NCBI GenBank assembly: GCA_963759955.1 | Contig: CAVXCA010000074.1 | Coordinates: 12,427-76,426, forward strand | Reading direction: 5' to 3' | Source: Roseiarcus sp963759955 | GTDB lineage: Bacteria > Pseudomonadota > Alphaproteobacteria > Rhizobiales > Beijerinckiaceae | Length of the DNA: 64,000 nt | Shown: piece after piece, positions 25,067 to 33,211 of the stretch | Numbering within the stretch: position 1 is the stretch's first letter | How the letters are laid out: each line of letters starts with the position of its first letter | The notes under the pieces: model-generated | What the model saw: only the letters and a program-made list of their open reading frames with translations | What the model was told of the DNA's origin: nothing | Database searches by the model: none | Program-made: the position numbers and the translations under genes

Positions 25067-28000
25067 ATGGGCATGTTGGACATTAGCGCAGGCATTTTCG
25101 CGCCGGAGCCGGCGGCGGAGGCGTTGGCGCGCCTCAATCGCGAACTGCGAGCGGTCAGCACCTGTCACCAAACCCTGATGCGCGCGAAGGACGAGCAGAC
25201 GCTGCTCAACGACATCTGCCGCATCGTCTGCGACGAGGCCGGCTACCGCATGGCGTGGGTGGGCTTCGCCGAACAAGACGAGGCCAAGAGCGTGCGCCCG
25301 GTCGCCTCGGCCGGTTTCGACGACGGATATCTCGAATTCCTCAAGATCACCTGGGCCGACACGGATTGGGGACGCGGCGCCGTCGGAGCCGCCATTCGCA
25401 CCGGCCGGAGCGTCTGCCTTCAGAACTACGCCACCGATCCGGTCTGCATCCCCTGGCGCGCCGAGGCGCTGCGGCGAGGCTACCTCTCGGGCATCGCGCT
25501 GCCGCTCAAGGACGAAAGCGGCGTCGTATTCGGCACTCTCAACATGTACTCTCCGGAGCCCAACGCCTTCACTTCGGAGGAAGTCCGGCTGCTCGAGGAA
25601 CTGGCCGGCGATCTGGCGTTCGGGATCATGGTGTTGCGCGCCCGCGACGAGCGCAAACACATCTATCGGCGACTCCAATCCAACCTGCGTTTCTTCGAAT
25701 GCATGGATCAGATCAACCTGGCGATCCAGGAGGCGCGCGATCTCGAGCAGATGATGAGCCAGGTTCTCGGCGCGACGCTTTCGATCTTCGGATGCGACCG
25801 CGCCTGGCTGCTGCACCCCTGCGACCCCGAGGCGGCGACGTGGCGCGTGCCGATGGAGCGCACGCGCCCCGAATATCCCGGCGCCAGCGCCGCCGACGTC
25901 GAGTTTCCGATGGGCCCGGAAAATCTCGAGACGGTGACCGCCGCTCTGGATTCGCCGAGCCCGGTGTCCTTCGATCCCAAGTCCGAGCGCGCCGTCCCCG
26001 AAGGGCTAACGGCTGCGTTCGGCGTGCAGTCGATGCTTTGCATGGCCATCCGCCCCATGACGGGCAAGGCCTACATGTTCGGGCTCCATCAGTGCTCGCA
26101 CCCGCGGACCTGGACCGAGGACGAGAAGACCCTGTTTGAGGCGATCGGCCGGCGCCTGGCCGACGGTCTGACCAGCCTCATCGCCTATCGCGATCTGCGC
26201 GATCGCGAGGGACAATTGCGCACCCTGGTGCAGACGATTCCCGATCTCGTCTGGCTCAAGGACGTCGACGGCGGCTACCTCGGCTGCAATCCGCAGTTCG
26301 AGCGCCTCGTCGGCCTCGCCGAAAAGGACATCATCGGCAAGACGGTCAATGACCTCGTCGACAAGGATCTGGCTGAACTGTTCCGCGAGCACGACCGCCG
26401 GGTGATGACGACCGGCAGGCTTCAAGTCGCGCAGACGTGGCTGAGCTTCGCCGCCGACGGCTACCGCGGCCTTTTCGAGGTCGTCAAGACGCCGATGCGC
26501 GATCAGGCGGGCAAGCCGATCGGCACGCTCAGCATCGCCCGCGACATCACCGAACGCGCCAAGACGGAAGAGGAACTGCGCATCGCCGCCGCCGCGTTCG
26601 AGGCGCAGGAAGGCATCGTCATCGTCGGCGCGGACAAGCGGATCCTGCGGGTCAACCGCGCCTTCACCGAGATCACCGGCTACACCACCGAAGACGTCAT
26701 GGGGACGACGCCGGCCGCACTGCGATCGGGCCAGCATGACGCCGGCTTTTACCAAGCGATATGGGATCGCATCGCCCGCGAGGGAACTTGGCAGGGAGAG
26801 GTCTGGAACCGGCGCAAGAGCGGGGAGGTCTTTCCTTCATGGTTCAGCGCCGCCGCGGTCAAGTGCGGCAGCGGCAACGTCACGCACTACGTCGGCACGC
26901 TGATCGACATCACCGAGCGCAAGGCGGCCGAAAAGCAGATCGAACACCTCGCCTATTACGATCCTCTGACCCTTCTGCCCAACCGTCGCCTGTTCATGGA
27001 CCGTCTGCAGCAGGCGCTCGCGGGCAGCGCGCGTAGCGGGCACAAAGGGGCGCTGCTGTTCATCGACCTCGACAACTTCAAGATCCTCAACGAGACCGCC
27101 GGCCACGACGTCGGCGACCAGCTGCTGGTCGAAGTCGCGCGAAGGATCGCCGCTTGCGTGGGCAACGCCGACACCGCCGCCCGGCTCGGCGGCGACGAGT
27201 TCGTGGTCCTGCTCGAAGACTTGAGCGAGTGCATCCGCGAGGCCGCCGCGCACGCCAAGGAAATGGGCGAGAAAATACTGTCCGCGCTCGACCAGCCCTA
27301 CACGATCGCCGGGCGCCTGCACCACAGCACCCCGAGCATCGGCGTCACGCTGTTCATCGACGCGGTCGATTCCGTCGACGAACTGCTCAAGCAAGCCGAC
27401 ATCGCGATGTATCAGGCGAAATCGGCCGGCCGCAACACGCTGCGCTTCTTCGACCCGGAGATGCAAGGCGCGCTCGCCGCATGGACGGTTATGGAGTCGG
27501 CGCTGCGGCTCGCCATTCGCGATCGTCAGTTCGTTTTGCACTATCAGCCGCAGGTCGACGACGCTGGCCGCTTCGTCGGCGCCGAGGCGCTGCTGCGTTG
27601 GCGCCATCCCGAGCGGGGCCTCGTGGCGCCGGGCGAGTTCATTCCTCTGGCCGAGGAAACCGGGCTGATCCTGCCGATCGGCCGCTGGGTGCTGGAAGCG
27701 GCCTGTTCGCGCCTCAAGGACTGGGCGGGCGACCCGCGCACGCGCGAGCTCTGCCTAGCCATCAACGTCAGCGCCCGTCAGTTCCGGCAGGCCGATTTCG
27801 TCGACCAGGTGCGCGAGGCGCTGGAGCGCGCCGGCGCTCCCGCCGCGAAGCTGAAGCTCGAACTGACGGAAAGCCTGATCATCGACGACATCGAAGGCAC
27901 GATCGAGAAGATGCGGGCGCTGAAAAAGCTCGGCGTGGGCTTCTCGATGGACGACTTCGGCACCGGCTATTCGTCGTTGTCCTATCTCACCCGGCTGCCG

Positions 28001-28240
28001 CTCGACCAGCTCAAGATCGACCGCTCCTTCGTACGCAACCTGCCCGACAGCGCCAACGACGCAGCGGTGGTGCAGACCATCATCACCCTCGCCAACAGCC
28101 TCGGGCTCGCCGTCATCGCCGAGGGCGTGGAAACCGAGGCCCAGCGCGAGTTCCTCGCCAGCCACGGCTGCCCGACCTACCAAGGCTTCTTGTTCAGCCC
28201 CCCGGTGGACATCGCGCGCTTCGAGCAGCTGCTGGCCTGA
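25067..28240 (+). CDS. GAF-PAS-PAS-GGDEF-EAL cyclic-di-GMP signalling protein
   Basis: The 1057-residue cytoplasmic protein has, in order, a GAF domain (about residues 30-190), a second GAF-like region (210-375), two PAS domains (about 390-515 and 520-640, each followed by DITER), GGDEF (about 650-810) with intact active site RLGGDEFVVLLED, and EAL (about 825-1055) with AEALLRWRHP, ELTESLIIDD and DDFGTGYSSLSYL. Both catalytic signatures are intact, so it may both make and degrade c-di-GMP. No membrane segment is seen. The start at 25067 (MGMLDIS) is chosen because the earlier residues look untranslated; the frame is open to 24938. Confidence 0.92.
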   Translation: MGMLDISAGIFAPEPAAEALARLNRELRAVSTCHQTLMRAKDEQTLLNDICRIVCDEAGYRMAWVGFAEQDEAKSVRPVASAGFDDGYLEFLKITWADTDWGRGAVGAAIRTGRSVCLQNYATDPVCIPWRAEALRRGYLSGIALPLKDESGVVFGTLNMYSPEPNAFTSEEVRLLEELAGDLAFGIMVLRARDERKHIYRRLQSNLRFFECMDQINLAIQEARDLEQMMSQVLGATLSIFGCDRAWLLHPCDPEAATWRVPMERTRPEYPGASAADVEFPMGPENLETVTAALDSPSPVSFDPKSERAVPEGLTAAFGVQSMLCMAIRPMTGKAYMFGLHQCSHPRTWTEDEKTLFEAIGRRLADGLTSLIAYRDLRDREGQLRTLVQTIPDLVWLKDVDGGYLGCNPQFERLVGLAEKDIIGKTVNDLVDKDLAELFREHDRRVMTTGRLQVAQTWLSFAADGYRGLFEVVKTPMRDQAGKPIGTLSIARDITERAKTEEELRIAAAAFEAQEGIVIVGADKRILRVNRAFTEITGYTTEDVMGTTPAALRSGQHDAGFYQAIWDRIAREGTWQGEVWNRRKSGEVFPSWFSAAAVKCGSGNVTHYVGTLIDITERKAAEKQIEHLAYYDPLTLLPNRRLFMDRLQQALAGSARSGHKGALLFIDLDNFKILNETAGHDVGDQLLVEVARRIAACVGNADTAARLGGDEFVVLLEDLSECIREAAAHAKEMGEKILSALDQPYTIAGRLHHSTPSIGVTLFIDAVDSVDELLKQADIAMYQAKSAGRNTLRFFDPEMQGALAAWTVMESALRLAIRDRQFVLHYQPQVDDAGRFVGAEALLRWRHPERGLVAPGEFIPLAEETGLILPIGRWVLEAACSRLKDWAGDPRTRELCLAINVSARQFRQADFVDQVREALERAGAPAAKLKLELTESLIIDDIEGTIEKMRALKKLGVGFSMDDFGTGYSSLSYLTRLPLDQLKIDRSFVRNLPDSANDAAVVQTIITLANSLGLAVIAEGVETEAQREFLASHGCPTYQGFLFSPPVDIARFEQLLA

Positions 28241-28388
28241 GGTCTTGGCTGGGGTTGCGCTCGCGCAGTCGAGACAGCGGCAATAAAGCGCGGGCGTCGA
28301 GCGTTGCCAAAATCGAGCGCTTTCGCCACTCTCCCGCGCGCCGAGGCCGCCGTCACGGCTCGCCGGCGCATCTCCAGGAGATCGTTTT

Positions 28389-28643
28389 ATGACCAAGACC
28401 CTCGCTCTCGCGGCCCTCGCGCTCGTTCTCGCCGGCGCGCCGACGCTCGCCTTCGCCGACCCGACCTGCGTCGCCCAGGCGACCGACAAAAAGCTCGCCG
28501 GCGCCGCCAAGACCAGCTTCCTCAAGAAATGCGAAGCCGACGCGGCGAAGGCCTGCGACAAGCAGGCGGCCGACAAGAAGCTCGCTGGCGCGGCCAAGAC
28601 CGCCTTCACCAAGAAGTGCGTCTCCGACGCTTCGGGCGAGTAA
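28389..28643 (+). CDS. PsiF repeat protein
   Basis: An 84-residue exported protein: signal peptide LALAALALVLAGAPTLAFA, then two PsiF repeats, each DKKLAGAAKT-x-F-x-KKC preceded by a Cys pair. PsiF was named for phosphate-starvation induction in E. coli; the role is unknown. AGGAG lies 8 bases before the ATG. The gene is followed by a perfect hairpin at 28675-28698. Confidence 0.9.
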   Translation: MTKTLALAALALVLAGAPTLAFADPTCVAQATDKKLAGAAKTSFLKKCEADAAKACDKQAADKKLAGAAKTAFTKKCVSDASGE

Positions 28644-28674
28644 CGCAGGCCGACCATCCGGGCCCTTCGCCCAA

Positions 28675-28698
28675 CCTCTCCCCGCGAGCGGGGAGAGG
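28675..28698. repeat. Perfect hairpin CCTCTCCCCGC/GCGGGGAGAGG
   Basis: An 11-bp perfect stem with a 2-base loop lies 32 bases after the psiF-like stop and 20 bases from the convergent GYD gene stop. There is no T-run on either side. It looks like one of the common palindromic intergenic repeats and could stabilise or end transcripts from both genes. Confidence 0.6.
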
Positions 28699-28716
28699 CG
28701 CGCGGATTTCGCCGCT

Positions 28717-29037
28717 TCAGTGACCCGGCGGCCGATAGTCGACGGTCTTCTTGCCCGCTTTGTCCATTTCCTCGGGCGTGATCAGGACCACGGTCTTGAC
28801 GCTCGCGGCGCCGCTCTGATTGACCGCGAGCGCGACCGCCGCGGCGGTCACATTGTCGGGCGCGTCGACGACGACGTAGGCGTCGACGCCGCCGAAGGCG
28901 AAGTAGAAGCTCTCCAGCTTGCCGCCCAACGCTTCCGCCATTTTCGCAATGGCGGTACGTCGGCCCGTGCCGCCCTCCTTTGCGACGCCCTTAGCGCCAG
29001 CGGCGGTGTAATGGGCTTCGAACAGATATTTTGGCAT
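28717..29037 (-). CDS. GYD domain protein
   Basis: A 106-residue protein beginning MPKYLFEAHYTAAGAKGVAK, with LGGKLESFYFAFGGVDAYVV and a conserved C-terminal TPEEMDKA. This matches GYD-domain (ferredoxin-like alpha/beta, dimeric) proteins of unknown function, common in methylotrophs and rhizobia. The start at 29037 is preferred because the family begins there. It has GGAGGACAC upstream. Confidence 0.88.
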   Translation of the reverse strand: MPKYLFEAHYTAAGAKGVAKEGGTGRRTAIAKMAEALGGKLESFYFAFGGVDAYVVVDAPDNVTAAAVALAVNQSGAASVKTVVLITPEEMDKAGKKTVDYRPPGH

Positions 29038-29333
29038 CGTGTCCTCCCATTTCGCGACTTTATCGACATCCGCCGGATGACGGCGTTGTCGAGGAGAGAC
29101 GATCACTTTTTCAGTCGCTTAGCAATGCGGGAGCCTTGAGGGTGGGCGCTTGGACCCACCGCCTTGACCGATTGACGCCGGTCAAAGCGCTTCGAACGAT
29201 TCCGTTTCTAATGTGCGATAGTTGACGCAGCGGCACGGCGAGCCCAACGCGGCGAGGCGTGGAGTGTCGGGCGCGTCATGTCACGATGGTTCGATCGAAA
29301 TTCCTGACGCCTCGCGCGAAGAGGATCGGACAT

Positions 29334-30047
29334 ATGGACATGCTCTCTTCCGCTCGCAACGAGGGTTTCGCCGGCCGCGTGCGCGTGTCGTCGCATAAGG
29401 TGAGCATCCCGCCGCTTGGCCTTCGGGGAACGCTGGCCATGCCGGCTGGCGCGCGCGCTTTGGTGGCGTTCGTTCACGGCAGCGGATCGAGCCGCCTCAG
29501 CCCGCGCAACCGGGCGGTCGCCGAAGCGCTCAACGACCACGCCATCGCCACCCTGCTGTTCGATCTTCTCACCGAGGAGGAAGAGGCCGACCGCGCCAAT
29601 GTGTTCGATATCGTGCTGCTTGCGCAGCGCCTCGAGCAAGTCGTCGATTGGATCGATCACGATCCGCAGCTCGCGCGGCTGCCGCTCGGCTTGTTCGGCG
29701 CGAGCACCGGCGCGGCGGCGGCGCTGGTCGCCGCGGCGCAGCTCAAGGATCGGATCGGCGCCATCGTCTCTCGCGGCGGCAGACCGGATCTCGCGGGCGA
29801 CGCGCTCGACGGGCTCCATACGCCGACGCTGCTGATCGTCGGGGGCGCCGACTTCGAGGTGATCGAGCTCAACGAGAAGGCGTTGGCGCGGCTCAGAGGG
29901 CCCAAGGCGATCGAGATCGTCCCGGGCGCCACGCATCTCTTTCCCGAACCCGGCGCGCTCGAAGCCGTCACGGCCCATGCGGCGCGGTGGTTCGAGGTCT
30001 ATCTGACGAAAGGCAAAGCGCAAGGCCAGCCGGCGCCGCGACATTAG
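29334..30047 (+). CDS. Alpha/beta hydrolase, dienelactone-hydrolase-like
   Basis: The 237-residue protein has a short alpha/beta-hydrolase fold: LVAFVHGSGSSRLSPRN (oxyanion loop), nucleophile elbow GLFGASTGAAAAL, acid strand TLLIVGGADFEVIELN and the catalytic His in PGATHLFPEPG. Related small hydrolases are often fused or adjacent to phosphoribosyltransferase domains; here it stands alone. Substrate unknown. The frame is open from 29259, but the start at MDMLSSARN (29334) fits the domain. Confidence 0.82.
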   Translation: MDMLSSARNEGFAGRVRVSSHKVSIPPLGLRGTLAMPAGARALVAFVHGSGSSRLSPRNRAVAEALNDHAIATLLFDLLTEEEEADRANVFDIVLLAQRLEQVVDWIDHDPQLARLPLGLFGASTGAAAALVAAAQLKDRIGAIVSRGGRPDLAGDALDGLHTPTLLIVGGADFEVIELNEKALARLRGPKAIEIVPGATHLFPEPGALEAVTAHAARWFEVYLTKGKAQGQPAPRH

Positions 30048-31180
30048 CCGTCCGCACGCCCGGCGGTCCGCCACGACAGCACGAGCGTCGCCTTTGGCGT
30101 CGGGGTCACGCGCGCGCCGAACGCGGCGCACTCCCGGTCGAGGGTCGTCGCGAGCCAGGCGACGTCGGCGCGCGAAGCCGGTTGGAGCTGGAGCCGCCGA
30201 ATTTGCAACGGCGTCATCGCGAGCGCGCGGAGATCGCCGCTCGCCGGGTCGACGTCGGCGAAATACATCAGCGCAAGATCGCCGCGGAACGCCTCGTAGC
30301 CCTCGATGCCTTCGTAGTCGTTGAGGAAGTCGCCGCAGCCGTAGAGGATCAGGCGATCGCGATAGACCTCGATAGCTTTGGCGTGGTGCGAGGAATGGCC
30401 GTGCAGGATTGAAATCCGGGCCTTGTCGATCAGCGCATGGGCGAACCGCCGTTGCTCGTCAGGGACTTCGTATCCCCAGTTGGAGCCCCAATGGATCGAG
30501 GCGACGACGATGTCGCGCGGGCGCTTGAACGACAAAACCTGGTCCGCCGCCCGGGCGGCGCCGCGTTCGCCGAGGTCGGGCAGCAGAGCGACGCCCGGCG
30601 CGTCGGCGCGCGCGGCCCAGTCGGGTGGAACGCCGCTGGTGGTCGAGGCGAAGGAAAAGATCAGCAGGCGAACGCCGCCGGCAAGATCGAAGACCGCCGG
30701 CTGGCGCGCCTCGCCCGCGTTGCGGCCGGCGCCGGCGGTCTTGATGTTCAATTGCGCGAGCCGGTCGAGGGTCTCCAAGAGTCCGGCGCGGCCCCAATCG
30801 AGCACGTGGTTGTTGGCCAGGACGCAACAATCGATTCGCGCCGCCGTCAGGCAGTCGGCGTTCTCCGGAGTCATGCGATAATTGATGCCCTTGGGGACGT
30901 GGGCGTCGGAGCGCGTGACGCTGGTCTCGAGATTGATCACGCGAACGTCGGGGCGGCGCCGCTTCAGTTCGTCGAGCGCGGCGCCCCAGACATAGGCGGG
31001 CGGCGCCGGCCGCGCGATCGCGCCGTTGAGAGCTTCGGCGAACCGCACGTAATCGAGCGCCGAAACGACCGAAGGCTCGTAAAGGACGGGGTCGCTCGGA
31101 TGCGCCATGATCTGATCGACGCCGCGCCCCGTCATCACGTCGCCGCACAGGAAAAGTCTGACGCTCATCGGCAGCGCCAT
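30044..31180 (-). CDS. CapA-family metallophosphoesterase-like protein
   Basis: The 378-residue protein is a PGA_cap/CapA homologue. Metal-ligand motifs of the calcineurin-like fold are CGDVMTGRGVDQ near the start, NLETSVT, ANNHVLDWG, ASIHWGSNWGYE and LHGHSSHHAKAIE. In Bacillus CapA takes part in poly-gamma-glutamate capsule export, but most proteobacterial members are uncharacterised. No signal peptide is visible, so it may be cytoplasmic. Its stop overlaps the hydrolase stop (convergent). Confidence 0.88.
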   Translation of the reverse strand: MALPMSVRLFLCGDVMTGRGVDQIMAHPSDPVLYEPSVVSALDYVRFAEALNGAIARPAPPAYVWGAALDELKRRRPDVRVINLETSVTRSDAHVPKGINYRMTPENADCLTAARIDCCVLANNHVLDWGRAGLLETLDRLAQLNIKTAGAGRNAGEARQPAVFDLAGGVRLLIFSFASTTSGVPPDWAARADAPGVALLPDLGERGAARAADQVLSFKRPRDIVVASIHWGSNWGYEVPDEQRRFAHALIDKARISILHGHSSHHAKAIEVYRDRLILYGCGDFLNDYEGIEGYEAFRGDLALMYFADVDPASGDLRALAMTPLQIRRLQLQPASRADVAWLATTLDRECAAFGARVTPTPKATLVLSWRTAGRADG

Positions 31181-31218
31181 TTTCGCTTCCCTTCCCCGCA
31201 GGGCGCGCCAAGGCCTCC

Positions 31219-31641
31219 TCAGGCCGGCCAGAACGCGCGCAGCTCCTTGGGCGTCGCGGCTTTGACGTTCTCGAGTTCGCTCGCCGGCAAGTGCGCGGCG
31301 ACGAGAGCGAGCACGGCGTGGCCGACCTCGTCGGCGTCGATGCCGGCGTCGTGGTGGACGCCGTCGCGAATGCGCTCCAAGAAGGCGTCGCGGGTCTTGG
31401 CGGAGCGGGACCGCTTCGTCATCCGCCAGCCCTCGTAATAGAGCCCGCGCACGAGGGGCGACAGATATTCGGCGAGGAACACCGCCTCTTGTGGCGGCAG
31501 GCTGTCGCGCAACGCGTGAAGGGCCGCGACGAGAACGAAATAGACCTTGTCACGCTCGCGCCAGCCCAGGCGCCGCTCGAGATCATCGACCCATTGCGCC
31601 GCGCTTTGGGCCGCAAGATCGAGCTGAGGAAGAGCGGTCAT
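31219..31641 (-). CDS. DUF2267 family protein
   Basis: The 140-residue protein shows the two-repeat DUF2267 pattern: AQWVDDLERRLGWRERDKVYFVLVAALHALRDSLP is broken here into AQWVDDLERRLG and ALRDSLPPQEAVFLAEYLSP, followed by a weaker second repeat with DEVGHAVLALVAAHLP. It ends KATPKELRAFWPA, the usual C-terminus. The helical fold is of unknown function. The start at 31641 (MTALPQLD) is chosen over 31722, which adds a disordered leader. Confidence 0.8.
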   Translation of the reverse strand: MTALPQLDLAAQSAAQWVDDLERRLGWRERDKVYFVLVAALHALRDSLPPQEAVFLAEYLSPLVRGLYYEGWRMTKRSRSAKTRDAFLERIRDGVHHDAGIDADEVGHAVLALVAAHLPASELENVKAATPKELRAFWPA

Positions 31642-31792
31642 CGCCGAGACCCTGTCCTCGCCGCTACGCGCGGCGCTCGCGCCGCGAGGCGACGGCGCTC
31701 CGCCGCCCGCGCGCTTGGCCATGATGCCCCGCCGCTCGCGGCGCGCCTTGCGTCAGATCAAGCGGGGCGAGGGAGCGGGCCGGCAAACGCCC

Positions 31793-32464
31793 TTACTCCC
31801 TCACATGCCTCAGCGCCGCCGCCGCGGCGAAGGGCGCGAGCGCGATCGCGCCGAGCGAGATCGCGCACAGCATCAGGAACGGCGTCAGGAACGGCGCGGC
31901 GCCGCCGCTCGCGGCGGAGGCCGCCGAGACGCCGAAGATCAGCACCGGGATCGCCAGCGGCAAGACCAGCACCGCCATCAACAGGCCGCCGCGCCTCAGC
32001 GAAACCGTCAGCGCCGCGCCGATCGCCCCGATCATGGTGAGCGCCGGCGTGCCGGCGACGAGGCTGAGGGCGACGAGCGCGAGGGGCTTGGCCTCCATCG
32101 CCAGCATCAGGCCGAACAGCGGACTGACGACGACGAGCGGCAGCGCGCTCGAAGCCCAATGGGCGGCGCATTTGACCAGCACGACCAGCTCCAACGGCAG
32201 GTTGGCGTTGACCAGCACGTCGAGCGAACCGTCGTCGGCGTCGCCCTGGAACAGGCGGTCGAGGCCGAGCAGCGTCGCCAGCAGCGCCGCGATCCACAGA
32301 ATCGCCGGGCCGATGCGCGCGAGCAGGTTCATATCCGGCCCGAGCGCGAAGGGCATGATCGTCACAAGAATGAGAAAGAACACCGCGCCGATCGAAGCGC
32401 CGCCGCCGATGCGCCGGGCGATGCGCCATTCGCGGGCGAACAATGCGCTGGCCGCCCCGCTCAC
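31793..32464 (-). CDS. ccmB: Haem exporter permease CcmB
   Basis: The 223-residue protein has six hydrophobic segments and the CcmB features LFAREWRIARR, LDRLFQGDADDGSLDVLVN and the C-terminal FLTPFLMLCAISLGAIAL. With CcmA and CcmC it forms the complex that releases holo-CcmE. The start is GTG at 32464, overlapping the ccmA stop by GTGA. Its expected downstream partner ccmC lies at 24678 after a 7-kb block of unrelated genes. Confidence 0.93.
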   Translation of the reverse strand: MSGAASALFAREWRIARRIGGGASIGAVFFLILVTIMPFALGPDMNLLARIGPAILWIAALLATLLGLDRLFQGDADDGSLDVLVNANLPLELVVLVKCAAHWASSALPLVVVSPLFGLMLAMEAKPLALVALSLVAGTPALTMIGAIGAALTVSLRRGGLLMAVLVLPLAIPVLIFGVSAASAASGGAAPFLTPFLMLCAISLGAIALAPFAAAAALRHVRE

Positions 32465-33084
32465 GCCGCGACCCTCGCGGAAGCGCCGAGTTGAAGCGTC
32501 GTGGCGTTGTCGAGCCCGAGCGGCGCATGGGTCGCCGCGACGAGCAGGCCGCCGGCGCCGACGTGCTCGCGCATGATGCCGGCGAACAACCCTTGCGCCG
32601 CGGCGTCGAGCGCCGTCGTCGGCTCGTCGAGCAGCCACAGGGGGCGCGGCGCGACGAGCAGCCGCGCCAGCGCGACGCGGCGCTTCTGTCCGGCGGAGAG
32701 TGCGCGCACCGGAAAATCCGCGACATGGGCGAGGCCGAGGCGCTGGAGCGCGCCGCGCCAGACGCCGCTCGACGAATCGCCGCCCAGCGCGCCCGCCCAG
32801 AACGCGAGATTCTCGCCGGCCGTCAGCGCGCCTTTCAGCGCATCGACGTGGCCGAGATAATGCGCCTGTTCGCCGATGCTCGCCTCGCTCGCCCCGCCCT
32901 CGAGCGCGAAGGCGCCGGCGGCGAGCGGCAGAAAACCGGCGATCGCGCGCAAGAGAGTCGACTTGCCGGCGCCGTTCGGCCCGGTCAGGATGAGCGCTGC
33001 GCCGGCGCGCGCCTCGAACGAGAGGCCGGCGAGAATCGAGCGCCCGCCGCGTTCGATGGCGATGTCTTTGGCGCTCAAGCGCAT
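32461..33084 (-). CDS. ccmA: Haem exporter ATPase CcmA
   Basis: The 207-residue ABC ATPase has Walker A GPNGAGKSTLLRAIAG, signature ALSAGQKRRVALARLL and Walker B LWLLDEPTTALD. ATP hydrolysis drives release of haem-loaded CcmE for cytochrome c maturation. It is divergent from acnA (127 bases between starts), a conserved arrangement in Rhizobiales, and coupled to ccmB by overlap. Confidence 0.94.
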   Translation of the reverse strand: MRLSAKDIAIERGGRSILAGLSFEARAGAALILTGPNGAGKSTLLRAIAGFLPLAAGAFALEGGASEASIGEQAHYLGHVDALKGALTAGENLAFWAGALGGDSSSGVWRGALQRLGLAHVADFPVRALSAGQKRRVALARLLVAPRPLWLLDEPTTALDAAAQGLFAGIMREHVGAGGLLVAATHAPLGLDNATTLQLGASARVAA

Positions 33085-33211
33085 GGCATTCCCCTCGTCG
33101 GCGCCTATCCTTTCAGCGCCTCCCGACGATAGTTTGTGTAGCCCGCCGATGGGAATTTATCTATAAGCCCGCGCATCCTTTCCCCTCCCCGCATTTTCGG
33201 AGTCGCCCCGC

